A stretch of 64,000 nucleotides of DNA from Amycolatopsis pittospori (lineage in GTDB: Bacteria > Actinomycetota > Actinomycetes > Mycobacteriales > Pseudonocardiaceae): assembly GCF_013870525.1 (NCBI RefSeq), contig NZ_JACBXD010000006.1, forward strand, positions 92,516 through 156,515. Reading direction: 5' to 3'. This document shows, in pieces, positions 30,768 through 39,343 of this stretch. Both the position numbers and the translations under genes were made by a program. Below the pieces are notes generated by a model. That model was not told the DNA's origin. It made no database searches and was given only the letters and a program-made list of their open reading frames with translations. How positions within the stretch are numbered: position 1 is the stretch's first letter; every line of letters starts with the position of its first letter.

Positions 30768-33719
30768 ATGACCGCCGAACTGACCCGACCCACCCACCAG
30801 GGGATCGCCACCGACCCGCTCGAAGACGCGTTGCGCGCGCGGATCAAGGGGGAAGTCGCCTTCGACGACTACACCCGCCACCTGTTCTCCCGCGACGCGA
30901 GCATGTACTCGATCACGCCGCGGGGCGTGGTGTTCCCCCGCGATCACGACGATGCCGCCGCCGCCGTCGCCACCGCGGCGGAGTTCGGAGTCCCGGTCGT
31001 GCCGCGCGGGGCGGGCACCAGCCTGGCCGGGCAGACCGTCGGGCCAGGCCTGGTCCTCGACCTGTCCCGGCATATGAACCGGATCATCGACCTCGATCCG
31101 GTCGCCCGCACCGCCGTCGTCGAACCCGGTGTCGTGCAGGACCAGCTCAACAAGGCGGCGGCCGAGCACGGGCTGATGTTCGGTCCGGACACCTCCACCA
31201 GCAACCGCGCCACCATCGGCGGGATGGTCGGCAACAACTCGGCCGGGTCCGGGTCGCTGACGTTCGGGATGACCATCGACCACATCCGCGCGCTGGACGT
31301 CGTGCTGGCCGATGGCTCCAGTGCCCGGCTGGAGCCGGTGAGCGAAGCCGAACGCGAACGTCGAGCGAGCGCCGACACGCTCGAAGGCCGTATCTACCGC
31401 GAACTTCCCGAACTGGTCACCGCGCACGAGGACGCGATCGCCAAAGGCATGCCGGTCTTCTGGCGCCGTGCCTGCGGCTACCGCCTCGACCGGCTTTCGG
31501 GTTACGGCGACGAGAATCCCTTCGACCTGGCCAAATTCGTCGTCGGCGCGGAGGGCACGCTCGTACTGGCCACCCGCATCGAAGTCGACCTCGTGCCCAA
31601 ACCGAAGAAGACCGTTTACGCGGTCGGGCATTTCGAGACCACGCACGACGCGATCTCGGCGACGCTCGACGCGCTCAGCCGCGGGCCTCACCAGGTCGAA
31701 CTGATGGACAAGACGATCCTCGACCTGTCCAGGGAAAAGATCGAATACGCGGACCTCGGCAACTATCTCGTCGGGGACCCGGCCGCGCTGCTGTTCGTGT
31801 CCTTCTCCGGCGACGACGAGGCCGAACTGGTCACGAAGGTCGACGAGGTCGCCGCGCTGTGGGAGCGCAACGGGCACGGCTATCACACGCTCAAGCTCGT
31901 CACGGCCGCCCAGCAAGTGGCGCTGCTCAAGGTGCGCAAGTCCAGTCTCGGGCTGCTGATGGCCGCCGGTGAAGGCACCAAACGGCCACTGGCGTTCATC
32001 GAGGACACCGCCGTCGCGCCCGAGCATCTCGCCGAATACACCCAGCGGTTCAAGGAGGTCCTCGACGAACACCGCCTCGAAGCCGGGTTCTACGGGCACT
32101 GTTCGGTCGGCTGCCTGCACATCCGGCCGTTCGTCGACCTCACCGACCCCGAGCAGGTCGACACGATGCGCGTGGTCGCGGAGAAGATCAAGGACCTCGT
32201 CGCCGAGTACGGCGGTGTCAACTCGTCCGAACACGGCGACGGCCTGGCCCGTTCGGAGTTCAACCGCGAGATCTTCGGTGACGAACTGTACGAAGCCATG
32301 CGTCAGGTCAAGAAGCTCTTCGATCCCGCGGGCACGATGAACCCCGGCAAGATCGTCGACGCGCCGCCCATGACCGAAAACCTGCGCGACCGCGACGCCC
32401 TGCCGCCGGCCCCGCCGCTGCGGACCATGCTGTCGTTCGAGGTCATCGGCGGAGGCGGGATGCGAGACGCCGCCGACCGCTGTATGAACATCGGGCTCTG
32501 CCGCAAGACCACCGGCGGCGTGATGTGCCCGTCCTACCAGGTCACCTTGCAGGAAGAGCATTCCACCCGCGGCCGCGCCAACGCCTTGGTCAAGGCCCTG
32601 TCCGAGCCGGATCCGAAGGCCGCGCTCGGCGGGGAACGCCTGCACGAGATCCTCGACCTTTGCCTGATGTGCAAGGCATGCAAGAGCGAATGCCCGATGA
32701 GCGTCGACATGGCCTCGCTCAAGGCGGAAACCCTGCACCAGCACCACGAGGAACACGGCACGCCGCTGCGATCGCGGATCTTCGGGTCCATCCGGTTCCT
32801 CAACCGGCTGGGATCGGCCACCGCCCCACTGTCCAATGTGCCCGGTCGGATCGGGGTGGTGCGCAGGCTCATGGAGCGCACCGTGGGGATCAAGGCCGAA
32901 CGCCCGCTGCCGAAGTTCGTCCGGGACAACCTGGTGCGCTGGAACCGGCGGCGGACCTCGGCGCCGGGAAGCGCGGGCACGGTCAACTGGCTGGCCGACT
33001 CGTTCACCACCTTCACCGAACCGCAGATCGGCAAGGCGGCGATCGAACTGCTCGAAAGCGCGGGCTGGGCGGTGGAACTCGCCTCGGGTGGCTGCTGCGG
33101 ACGGTCGAGCCTGTCCAAGGGGCTGCTCGACGACGCCAAGAAGAAGGCGACCGGCCTGGTCACCTCGCTGGCCCACGGCACCGAACCGGGATCGCCGATC
33201 GTCGGCTGCGAGCCGTCGTGCGTGTTCACCTTGCGCGACGAGACCTTGGCGCTGCTGCCCGACGTGCCGGAGGCCAAGGAGGTCAAGGAACGTGTCCGCC
33301 AAGTCGAGGAGCTGCTCGTCGAAGCCATCGACGACGGGAGGCTGAAGCTGCCCGGACGGTCCTGGCTCAGCGGACGGCGCGTGATCTTCCACGGCCACTG
33401 TCACCAGAAGGCGGAGGTCGGCACGGCCGCGACGATGGCGCTCCTGCGCCGTATTCCCGGCCTGGAGGTCGCGGAGATCGACTCCGGATGCTGCGGGATG
33501 GCGGGGTCGTTCGGCTTCGAGGCCGAACACTACGAGACGTCGATGGCCGTCGGCCGGGACAGGCTCTTTCCGGCGCTGGAGAAGGAATCGGCGGAGACGC
33601 TGGTCGCCGCCACCGGGGTCTCCTGCCGTCAGCAGATCTTCCACGGGGCCGGCCGGACCGCCTGGCATCCGCTGGAACTGGTCCGCGAGGCACTCGCCGG
33701 CGCCAGGGAACGGAGCTGA
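30768..33719 (+). CDS. FAD/Fe-S 2-hydroxyacid dehydrogenase (GlcD-GlcF-like fusion)
   Basis: A 983-residue fusion protein 28 bases after the aminotransferase gene. Residues about 1-520 are a GlcD/D-lactate-dehydrogenase-type FAD domain (VPRGAGTSLAGQTVG, NRATIGGMVGNNSAGS, YGHCSVGCLHIRPF, SSEHGDGLARSEF). Next comes a ferredoxin-like region with two clusters (CMNIGLCRKTTGGVMCPSY and CLMCKACKSECPM). The C-terminus has two CCG domains (GGCCGRSSLSKG and DSGCCGMAGSFGFEAEHY). The layout matches YdiJ-like membrane-associated dehydrogenases that oxidise D-lactate, D-2-hydroxyglutarate or glycolate and pass electrons to the quinone pool. Next to a glyoxylate aminotransferase, glycolate or a related 2-hydroxyacid is the most economical guess. 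Confidence 0.88.
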   Translation: MTAELTRPTHQGIATDPLEDALRARIKGEVAFDDYTRHLFSRDASMYSITPRGVVFPRDHDDAAAAVATAAEFGVPVVPRGAGTSLAGQTVGPGLVLDLSRHMNRIIDLDPVARTAVVEPGVVQDQLNKAAAEHGLMFGPDTSTSNRATIGGMVGNNSAGSGSLTFGMTIDHIRALDVVLADGSSARLEPVSEAERERRASADTLEGRIYRELPELVTAHEDAIAKGMPVFWRRACGYRLDRLSGYGDENPFDLAKFVVGAEGTLVLATRIEVDLVPKPKKTVYAVGHFETTHDAISATLDALSRGPHQVELMDKTILDLSREKIEYADLGNYLVGDPAALLFVSFSGDDEAELVTKVDEVAALWERNGHGYHTLKLVTAAQQVALLKVRKSSLGLLMAAGEGTKRPLAFIEDTAVAPEHLAEYTQRFKEVLDEHRLEAGFYGHCSVGCLHIRPFVDLTDPEQVDTMRVVAEKIKDLVAEYGGVNSSEHGDGLARSEFNREIFGDELYEAMRQVKKLFDPAGTMNPGKIVDAPPMTENLRDRDALPPAPPLRTMLSFEVIGGGGMRDAADRCMNIGLCRKTTGGVMCPSYQVTLQEEHSTRGRANALVKALSEPDPKAALGGERLHEILDLCLMCKACKSECPMSVDMASLKAETLHQHHEEHGTPLRSRIFGSIRFLNRLGSATAPLSNVPGRIGVVRRLMERTVGIKAERPLPKFVRDNLVRWNRRRTSAPGSAGTVNWLADSFTTFTEPQIGKAAIELLESAGWAVELASGGCCGRSSLSKGLLDDAKKKATGLVTSLAHGTEPGSPIVGCEPSCVFTLRDETLALLPDVPEAKEVKERVRQVEELLVEAIDDGRLKLPGRSWLSGRRVIFHGHCHQKAEVGTAATMALLRRIPGLEVAEIDSGCCGMAGSFGFEAEHYETSMAVGRDRLFPALEKESAETLVAATGVSCRQQIFHGAGRTAWHPLELVREALAGARERS

Positions 33720-33724
33720 CCGGC

Positions 33725-34483
33725 ATGCGCCTGATTCGCTTCGCCACCAAGGGATACGACCGGACGGGCTGCGTCGAGTCCACCGTCGACGGTGACATGG
33801 TCCGCGTCTACGACCCGGTGACCGGTCCCGGCGCCGTCGTCGGCCCGCTCGACGGCGTCCGGCTGCTCGCGCCGTGCGATCCACGCACCATCGTCTGCGT
33901 CGGCAGTAACTACGCCTGCCAGCTCAAGGAAAAGGACCGTCCCTGGCCCGAGCGGCCGCAGCTGTTCCTCAAGGCACCCAACGCCGTCATCGGGCCGGGA
34001 CAGCCGATCCTGCGCCCGCCGGAGGTCGAACGCCTGGAGTACGAGGGCGAACTGGCCGTCGTCATCGGCAGGACCGCGCGGAACCTCACCCTCGACAACG
34101 CCGAAGACCACATCCTCGGCTACACCTGCGCCAACGACGTCACGGCGCACGACTGGCGGGCCGACGGGCAATGGGCGCGCGCCAAGAGCGCCGACACGTT
34201 CTGCCCGCTCGGACCATGGATCACCACCGACATCGAGAGCGGAGACCTCAAGGTGGCCACCCGGATCCACGAGCGGACCGTCCAGCGGTCCACCACCGGC
34301 GAGATGATCTTCGGCGTGGCCGAGATCCTCGCCTGGGTGACCCGCTGGTTCACCCTGCGTCCCGGCGACGTCGTCCTCACCGGCAGCCCCGCGGGCGTCG
34401 GGCCGATGGAACCGGGGGACGAGGTCACCGTCGCCATCGAGGGCATCGGTGAACTGACCAACCCCGTCCACCCGAGAGAGTGA
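33725..34483 (+). CDS. Fumarylacetoacetate hydrolase-family protein
   Basis: A 252-residue protein starting 5 bases after the dehydrogenase stop. The FAH fold is plain: VCVGSNYACQLKEKD, PQLFLKAPNAVIGPGQPI, the metal-site E-x-E in LEYEGELAVVIGRTARN, YTCANDVTAHDWRADGQW, AKSADTFCPLGPWI and VLTGSPAGVGPMEPGDEVTV. The family includes acylpyruvases, oxaloacetate decarboxylases, ureidoglycolate lyases and 5-carboxymethyl-2-hydroxymuconate isomerases. In this operon it might process a 2-oxoacid by-product such as oxaloacetate. The family call is firm; the substrate is open. Confidence 0.88.
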   Translation: MRLIRFATKGYDRTGCVESTVDGDMVRVYDPVTGPGAVVGPLDGVRLLAPCDPRTIVCVGSNYACQLKEKDRPWPERPQLFLKAPNAVIGPGQPILRPPEVERLEYEGELAVVIGRTARNLTLDNAEDHILGYTCANDVTAHDWRADGQWARAKSADTFCPLGPWITTDIESGDLKVATRIHERTVQRSTTGEMIFGVAEILAWVTRWFTLRPGDVVLTGSPAGVGPMEPGDEVTVAIEGIGELTNPVHPRE

Positions 34484-34659
34484 ACGCCTTGTTACGGGCG
34501 TCGAGCCGGTGGCGTTAACGGAGTTCACTCGAACGAGCGACCGCTGTTTCATGATCATCAAATGGCGGTGAAAGGCCTTGCCGGGAGATCGGCGGGCAGG
34601 ACAACCTCCTCGGCGTGCGGTCCCCTGTCCGCGCATCCCCAGTTGAGAGGTTGCACAGC

Positions 34660-34863
34660 ATGAGCGACTCCCGGAGCACCACCCGCCGTTGGACGAAGCG
34701 CGGTCTGGCCGCCGGTCTGCTGACAGTGCCGATGCTCGCCGTCTTCGGCGGTTCGGCCTCCGCCGCCGAACTCACGCCGATCGCCGAATACCTCGACAGC
34801 ACCATCGCCGGGCTTTCGTCGTCTCTGGTCACGGCTCTCGCCGCCCTTCTCGGCGTGGGCTGA
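34660..34863 (+). CDS. Small secreted peptide, 67 aa precursor
   Basis: ATG at 34660 preceded by GAGAGG. Residues 1-35 form a clear signal peptide: a basic start (TTRRWTKRG), hydrophobic LAAGLLTVPMLAVFGG, and a cleavage site after SASA. The predicted mature peptide is about 32 residues (AELTPIAEYLDSTIAGLSSS then LVTALAALLGVG), with no Cys, one aromatic residue and an amphipathic, increasingly hydrophobic helix. No family is recognised. A perfect palindrome follows 14 bases after the stop and would end the transcript. It could be a surface-active or signalling peptide; this is only inference from composition. Confidence 0.65.
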   Translation: MSDSRSTTRRWTKRGLAAGLLTVPMLAVFGGSASAAELTPIAEYLDSTIAGLSSSLVTALAALLGVG

Positions 34864-34877
34864 CCCCGCTTCCGCGT

Positions 34878-34930
34878 GTCATGAAAGGGTCTTTCAAGAC
34901 GAATAACGTCTTGAAAGACCCTTTCATGAC
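34878..34930. repeat. Perfect 23-bp palindrome, family C, convergent terminator
   Basis: Arms 34878-34900 and 34908-34930 are exact complements around GAATAAC. It separates the small-peptide gene from the leftward multicopper oxidase gene, whose stop is 4 bases further on. Confidence 0.88.
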
Positions 34931-34933
34931 ATC

Positions 34934-36502
34934 TCAGAGCACCTCGAAGTTCGCCATCATCGCCATGTCCTCGTGTTCGGCGTTGTGGCAATGGAAGACG
35001 TACCGGCCGCGGTAGCCGTCGAAGCGCGCGATGACCTCGACCGACTCTCCCGGACTCAGGTCCACGGTGTCCTTGATCCCGCCGTCGAACGGCCCCGGTC
35101 CGCGGCTTCCGCGGGACAGGACGCGGAAGCCCACCAGATGCAGATGCACGGGATGGTGGACGTCGGCGACGAACCGCCAGATCTCCGTGTCCCCCAGCCG
35201 GGGGCTCGCCGACATCAGGTCCGGTGAGAACGGTTCGCCGCCGATCACCCAGCCTTCGCGGCCGTGGACTTTGCCGGCGCGGAAGGAGAATTCGCGCACG
35301 GTCGTCGCCTGGTCCCGGGTGAGTGGCGCGATTTCGCCGAGCCTGGCGGGGATCCGGCTTTCGTCCGCCGCCCGGCGGGTGACGACGAACCGCATGACCT
35401 GCGCGGTCGAGCCGGTCCCGAGGCGGTTCACCAGCGTGACCTCGGTGCCGACCGGATACCGGCCGAAGTCGACGACGAGGTCGTACCGTTCCGCCGGCGC
35501 GATCGGCAGATGGCCGTGCTCGCGCGGTGTTTCGAGCAGCCCTTGATCACTGCCGATCTGCACGAATCCGCCTCCGCCGGGTGGCGGCGGATCCCACGCG
35601 AGGTCGTAGCGCCGGGCGTTGGATCCGTTGAGGACGCGGAGGCGGTACTTGACGGCCGCCACCTCGTGGACCGGCCACGGTGCGCCGTTCACGAGGATGA
35701 CGTCGCCGAAAACACCCTCCACGAAAGCACTTTCGACTCCCGGTGTCGTCCTCAACGTCCGGTCGAGCGACGGGTAGGCGAAGGCACCGTGTTCGTCGAA
35801 GGCGCGGTCGGCGATCATCAGTGGAATCTCGCGTTCGCCTGCCGGGAGTCCCAGTGCGTCCTCCTCGTCGTCACGGACCAGGTGGAAGCCGGCCAAGCCC
35901 CGGTACACGGCGGGACCGGTGAAATCCATGCGGTGGTCGTGGTACCACAGGGTCGCGGCCCGTTGCCGGAACGGGAAGACGTAGTCGCGTTCCCCGTTCG
36001 TGATCCGGGCGCGGGAGTCGACCATGCCGTGGCCCGCGTGCCCGGCGTCCCAGCCGGACACCGGGAGGACCAGGTCGGTCGGGTAGCCGTCGGACTCGGC
36101 GGGGATGTGCCCGCCGTGCAGATGGACCACGGTCGGCACGGGAAGTTCGTTGCGGTGGCGCACGACCGTCGTCCGGTCCCGTCGCGATTCGATGGTCGGC
36201 CCCGGGAAGATCCCGTCATAGCCCCAGATCGGCGTCCGGACACCGGGAATGATCTCCGCCGTGGACGCCCGCTGGGTGATCGTGTAGTGATCGGCGGCGT
36301 CTCTCCTTTGCGGACGGAGGACCGGCGGGATCGGAAGCGGCACCCGGAACGGCTCCGGCAGCGGGAGCCCGGAGCGCAGCAACTCGCCGGTGCCCGGAGC
36401 GCCCTGCGCGATCAGCCGGGGCGCGGCGAGCCCGCCCGCGAGCAGGACGCCGGCGCCTCCGGCGAGCCCGAGGAACGTCCTCCGGGTAAGGCGGCGGCTC
36501 AT
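34934..36502 (-). CDS. Tat-exported multicopper oxidase
   Basis: A 522-residue protein, ATG at 36502, overlapping the membrane-protein stop by ATGA. The Tat signal is RRLTRRTFLGLAGGAG. All four copper motifs are visible: VVHLHGGHIP and WYHDHRM in the first cupredoxin domain, then HPVHLHLVGF and the T1/T3 segment HCHNAEHEDMAMM at the C-terminus. The spacing fits three-domain CotA/bilirubin-oxidase-like laccases. The axial residue region ends in Met (EDMAMM). Such enzymes oxidise phenols, bilirubin-like compounds or Cu(I)/Mn(II) outside the membrane. It is cotranscribed with a four-span membrane protein and divergent from a LysR regulator. Confidence 0.9.
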   Translation of the reverse strand: MSRRLTRRTFLGLAGGAGVLLAGGLAAPRLIAQGAPGTGELLRSGLPLPEPFRVPLPIPPVLRPQRRDAADHYTITQRASTAEIIPGVRTPIWGYDGIFPGPTIESRRDRTTVVRHRNELPVPTVVHLHGGHIPAESDGYPTDLVLPVSGWDAGHAGHGMVDSRARITNGERDYVFPFRQRAATLWYHDHRMDFTGPAVYRGLAGFHLVRDDEEDALGLPAGEREIPLMIADRAFDEHGAFAYPSLDRTLRTTPGVESAFVEGVFGDVILVNGAPWPVHEVAAVKYRLRVLNGSNARRYDLAWDPPPPGGGGFVQIGSDQGLLETPREHGHLPIAPAERYDLVVDFGRYPVGTEVTLVNRLGTGSTAQVMRFVVTRRAADESRIPARLGEIAPLTRDQATTVREFSFRAGKVHGREGWVIGGEPFSPDLMSASPRLGDTEIWRFVADVHHPVHLHLVGFRVLSRGSRGPGPFDGGIKDTVDLSPGESVEVIARFDGYRGRYVFHCHNAEHEDMAMMANFEVL

Positions 36503-36906
36503 CGGCCCGCCCGCCACGTCTGCGGACGCCAGACGGCGATGGTCGTCAGCACCATCCCGACGACGAGTGCGACGCCGAGCGGGATGTGCAGGTCGAGCGC
36601 GCCGTCCACGCCGGCGAAGTACTGCGCGGTCTCGCCCGCCGCGATGGCCAGGCTCGCCCAGAGCAGCCAGCGCGGTCCGCGGACCAGCAGGAGCACCAGC
36701 GCCGCCAAGACCTGCGCGTAGGCCAGGAAGGACACGGCGTCGGCGCCCCAGCGGTGCAGCCAGAGCATGTCGTAGTCGCCGCCCAGATAGCCGCCGGCGA
36801 ACACCGGCTGGCCGATGATCGCGACGGCGTGGGCGCTCACGAGCACCCGGTTCACCGCCAGCGTCACGCCGGCCTTCCGGCTCCGGGTTGTCACGGTTTC
36901 ACTCAC
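36499..36906 (-). CDS. Four-span membrane protein paired with the multicopper oxidase
   Basis: A 135-residue protein from GTG at 36906. Four hydrophobic segments are visible (about residues 22-42, 58-76, 78-96 and 105-125). His residues near membrane faces (SAHAVAII, LHRWGAD, LDLHIPLG) might bind haem or copper, but no known motif is complete. It overlaps the oxidase start by ATGA, so the two are made together. No family name can be given with certainty. A membrane anchor, electron-transfer or copper-handling partner for the oxidase would fit. Confidence 0.6.
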   Translation of the reverse strand: MSETVTTRSRKAGVTLAVNRVLVSAHAVAIIGQPVFAGGYLGGDYDMLWLHRWGADAVSFLAYAQVLAALVLLLVRGPRWLLWASLAIAAGETAQYFAGVDGALDLHIPLGVALVVGMVLTTIAVWRPQTWRAGR

Positions 36907-36954
36907 GGATCGAACGTAAGAGCGGACGCCTTATGCTGTCCAAGACAAGATGGG

Positions 36955-36968
36955 TTATCTGTTCATAA
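36955..36968. promoter_or_regulatory. Candidate LysR box TTATCTGTTCATAA
   Basis: Matches the T-N11-A dyad form of LysR-family sites (TTAT-N6-ATAA). It lies between the divergent membrane-protein/oxidase operon and the LysR gene, 17 bases before the LysR start. Confidence 0.55.
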
Positions 36969-36985
36969 CAGGTGAGGTATCAGTA

Positions 36986-37924
36986 GTGGATCTTCTGGCG
37001 CTCCGGTACTTCCAGACGGTCGCCCGGCTCGAGCACGTCGGCCGCGCCGCCGAGAAACTGCGTGTCGCACAGCCCTCGCTCAGCCGGACCCTCGCGCGAC
37101 TGGAAGCCGACCTCGGCGTCCCGCTGTTCGATCGGCACGGGCGCCGGATCCGGCTCAACCGGTTCGGTGCCGCTTTCCTCCGCCGGGTCGACCGGGTGCT
37201 GGCCGAACTCGACGACGCCCGCCAGGAACTCGACGACGCCGCCGGGCTGGAACGCGGCGTCGTCACCGTCGCGGCCGAGAGCCTGCTGGCGATCACGGAA
37301 CCGCTCCGCGGCTTCGTCCCGGACCATCCGCTGGTGGACGTCCGGCTGTCCCAGGCCTCCGCGACCGGGATGGTGGAGAAGCTGCTGTCCGGCGACGTCG
37401 ACCTGTGCGTGACCTCGCAACCCTTACCCGGCAACGACATCCGGAGTCGCGTCCTGCTCGACGAACGGGTGATGCTCTGCGTGCCGTCGGGTCATCGGCT
37501 CGCCGGGAAGGGCCGCGTCGAACTCGCCGACCTGGAGGGTGAGCCGTTTCTGACCACCCGGCCCGGCTACTGGCAACGATCGCTCGCGGATCACCTTTTC
37601 GCGAAGGCCGGACTCGACCTCCACATCGTCTGCGAGGGTGACGAAGCCGGAGCGCTCTTCCAGCTCATCGATTCGGGTCTCGGTATCGCGTTCGTGCCCT
37701 CGCTCGGGCAACGCGCGGACATCGGTATGAGCGTGGTGTGGCTCGAAGTCGACGATCCGGAGTGCCGCCGCGTGCTCAGCGTGGCCTGGCGTGAGGACAC
37801 TTATCTTTCCGCCGCGGCCCAGCGATTCCGCGACCACATCGTCGAGCATTTCCGGACCTACGCCGAAGCCGGACCCCGGTCGCGTCGACCAGGACCCGGC
37901 TTCGGGGGGACCACTACTGGTTGA
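36986..37924 (+). CDS. LysR-family regulator
   Basis: A 312-residue protein; GTG at 36986 is chosen because it begins the conserved LysR N-terminus (DLLALRYFQTVARLEHVGRA) and follows GGTGAGG. The winged helix spans about residues 3-62 (AAEKLRVAQPSLSRTLARLE, LGVPLFDRHGRRIRLN). The remainder is the two-lobe periplasmic-binding-protein-like effector domain (GVVTVAAESLLAI, VMLCVPSGHRLAGKG, GLGIAFVPSLGQ). It is divergent from the membrane protein and multicopper oxidase, so it is the likely regulator of that operon. Its 3' end overlaps the convergent protease gene by 11 bases. Confidence 0.9.
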   Translation: MDLLALRYFQTVARLEHVGRAAEKLRVAQPSLSRTLARLEADLGVPLFDRHGRRIRLNRFGAAFLRRVDRVLAELDDARQELDDAAGLERGVVTVAAESLLAITEPLRGFVPDHPLVDVRLSQASATGMVEKLLSGDVDLCVTSQPLPGNDIRSRVLLDERVMLCVPSGHRLAGKGRVELADLEGEPFLTTRPGYWQRSLADHLFAKAGLDLHIVCEGDEAGALFQLIDSGLGIAFVPSLGQRADIGMSVVWLEVDDPECRRVLSVAWREDTYLSAAAQRFRDHIVEHFRTYAEAGPRSRRPGPGFGGTTTG

Positions 37925-39023
37925 GGGTCACACCGTAGGCGCTCAGGGCTTCGCCGATCGGCTGGAAGTAGGAGGTCCCGCTTCCCTTGCCGGAGGTGAT
38001 GCCCAGGCCGACACTGCCGGCGAACAGGCAGCCGCCCGAGTCACCGGGGTTGACCAGCGCGCTGGTCTGGATCAGCTGGTACACCGAGCCTTCGGAGTAG
38101 TTGACCGTCACGTTCAGCCGCTGCACCGAACCCGAGGTGAGGCGGGTGGTGCTGCCGCTCTTGCTGATCCGCTGCCCGACGGTGGCGGCACCGGAGGAGG
38201 CGATCCGCTGGGTGGAGCCGTTCCACAGGGTGACCGCGCCGGGGCCGCTGCCACTGGTGTTGCGGATCAGGCCGTAGTCGTTGGTCGGGAAGCTCGCGCC
38301 CTGCGACGGCCCGACGTTCCACTGCGAGACCGCGCGCGTGCAGTGCCCGGCGTCGAGGATGTAGTTCTGGCCACCGCGGTTGGTGTTGAAGCCGACCGAG
38401 CAGCGGGTGCCGCCGCCGGTGATGGCCTCACCGTTGTAGATCGCGGTGTGCATCTCGCCGGTGGTCCGCTCCACCCGGACGCGGTCGCCGAGCGACTCGG
38501 CGGCCTTGATCAGGGCTTCGGCGCCCTTGGCCGCGTCGGACACGGTCAGCACGATCTGGTTCGACTTCGGGTCGACGCCGATCGACGTATGCGTCACCGT
38601 GGGCAGCGCCTGCAGGGCGTCCTGCGCGCTCGCCAGCGCCGCGCTGGAGTGCTTGACCAGCCGGGCCTGGGCGCCGGTCGCGGTGACCTGGTCGGCGGCG
38701 GCCTGGTCGAGCACGTTCACCACCGGTTTGGCGGCGTCGTCGAGGTAGCCGTCCGCGGCACGGGAGCCGAGGGAGGCGGTGACCTTCTCCACCGTCTCGA
38801 TGCTGGCCTTCTGTGTCCGCAGCAACTCGACCGCCGCCGCTTCGCTGATCCCGGCCTCCGAGGCGAGGGAGGTGACGGCCTCGTTCTGGACGGTGGGGGA
38901 GTAGCCCTCGATGGTCGTGGCGGTGGCCGTCGACGGGGCGAGGAAGCCGATGACCGCGGCGGCGGCCACGAGTGTGGTGGCGGTGCGAGCGAGTAGAGGA
39001 TGGCCCGGGGACGTTGTGCGCAT
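37914..39023 (-). CDS. Secreted S1-family serine protease with pro-region (streptogrisin/alpha-lytic type)
   Basis: A 369-residue preproprotein, ATG at 39023. A signal peptide spans about residues 1-36 (TATTLVAAAAVIGFLAPSTATA). A pro-region of about 160 residues follows, with the alpha-lytic protease prodomain pattern (THTSIGVDPKSNQIVLTVSD). The mature chymotrypsin-fold protease starts near residue 200 (ITGGGTRCSVGFNTN). The catalytic triad is His227 (DAGHC), Asp249 (NDYG) and Ser329 (GDSGG). Cys pairs around His227 and Ser329 (CSVGF/GHC, GGCLFA) would form disulfides. This is an exported, self-processing protease for protein breakdown or competition. Confidence 0.93.
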   Translation of the reverse strand: MRTTSPGHPLLARTATTLVAAAAVIGFLAPSTATATTIEGYSPTVQNEAVTSLASEAGISEAAAVELLRTQKASIETVEKVTASLGSRAADGYLDDAAKPVVNVLDQAAADQVTATGAQARLVKHSSAALASAQDALQALPTVTHTSIGVDPKSNQIVLTVSDAAKGAEALIKAAESLGDRVRVERTTGEMHTAIYNGEAITGGGTRCSVGFNTNRGGQNYILDAGHCTRAVSQWNVGPSQGASFPTNDYGLIRNTSGSGPGAVTLWNGSTQRIASSGAATVGQRISKSGSTTRLTSGSVQRLNVTVNYSEGSVYQLIQTSALVNPGDSGGCLFAGSVGLGITSGKGSGTSYFQPIGEALSAYGVTLNQ

Positions 39024-39343
39024 ACCGGTGGCTCACTTTCGCGAGGAAGATCCAGCGCGAGGGATGGCCGCACTGGACACAGTGGGGTAGCCGGGCACGG
39101 CGTGGTGACCGGCACCGGTGATCCGGTGCCGATCAGGGTGTTCCACGCCACCGGGTGCAGATACCGACTTTCGTTGGACAGGAAGAAAGATAGGTATCGT
39201 CCCGTTCGGCCTACCGGGGTATTCGCGCACAGCAAACGGCTTCCGGAAGCGATCCTGTTCACACGACTGGTCTAAACGACCACTTGCGGAGTCGATCTCG
39301 GCCGCGTCCGACGTGAGATCACGGATCGGGATACCGGGGTCCC
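39024..39343. other. Gene-free spacer upstream of the protease
   Basis: I see no credible gene in these 320 bases. They hold the protease promoter and the space after the SGNH gene stop. A locally AT-rich patch at about 39170-39200 (GGAAGAAAGATAGGTATCG) is the most promoter-like part. No clear repeat or terminator is present. Confidence 0.5.

Noticed and set aside
30768..33719. Annotation as cytosolic D-lactate dehydrogenase only
   Set aside because: The chain also has two Fe-S clusters and two CCG domains, so a quinone-linked GlcD/GlcF-like fusion with an open substrate is the safer call.
30669..33884. A 1071-codon minus-strand open frame
   Set aside because: It is antisense to the FAD/Fe-S dehydrogenase, whose cofactor motifs are unmistakable; the shadow frame has no domain and biased composition.
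39000..39275. A possible 91-codon + strand gene upstream of the protease
   Set aside because: It overlaps the protease promoter, has no ribosome-binding site and no protein-like pattern.
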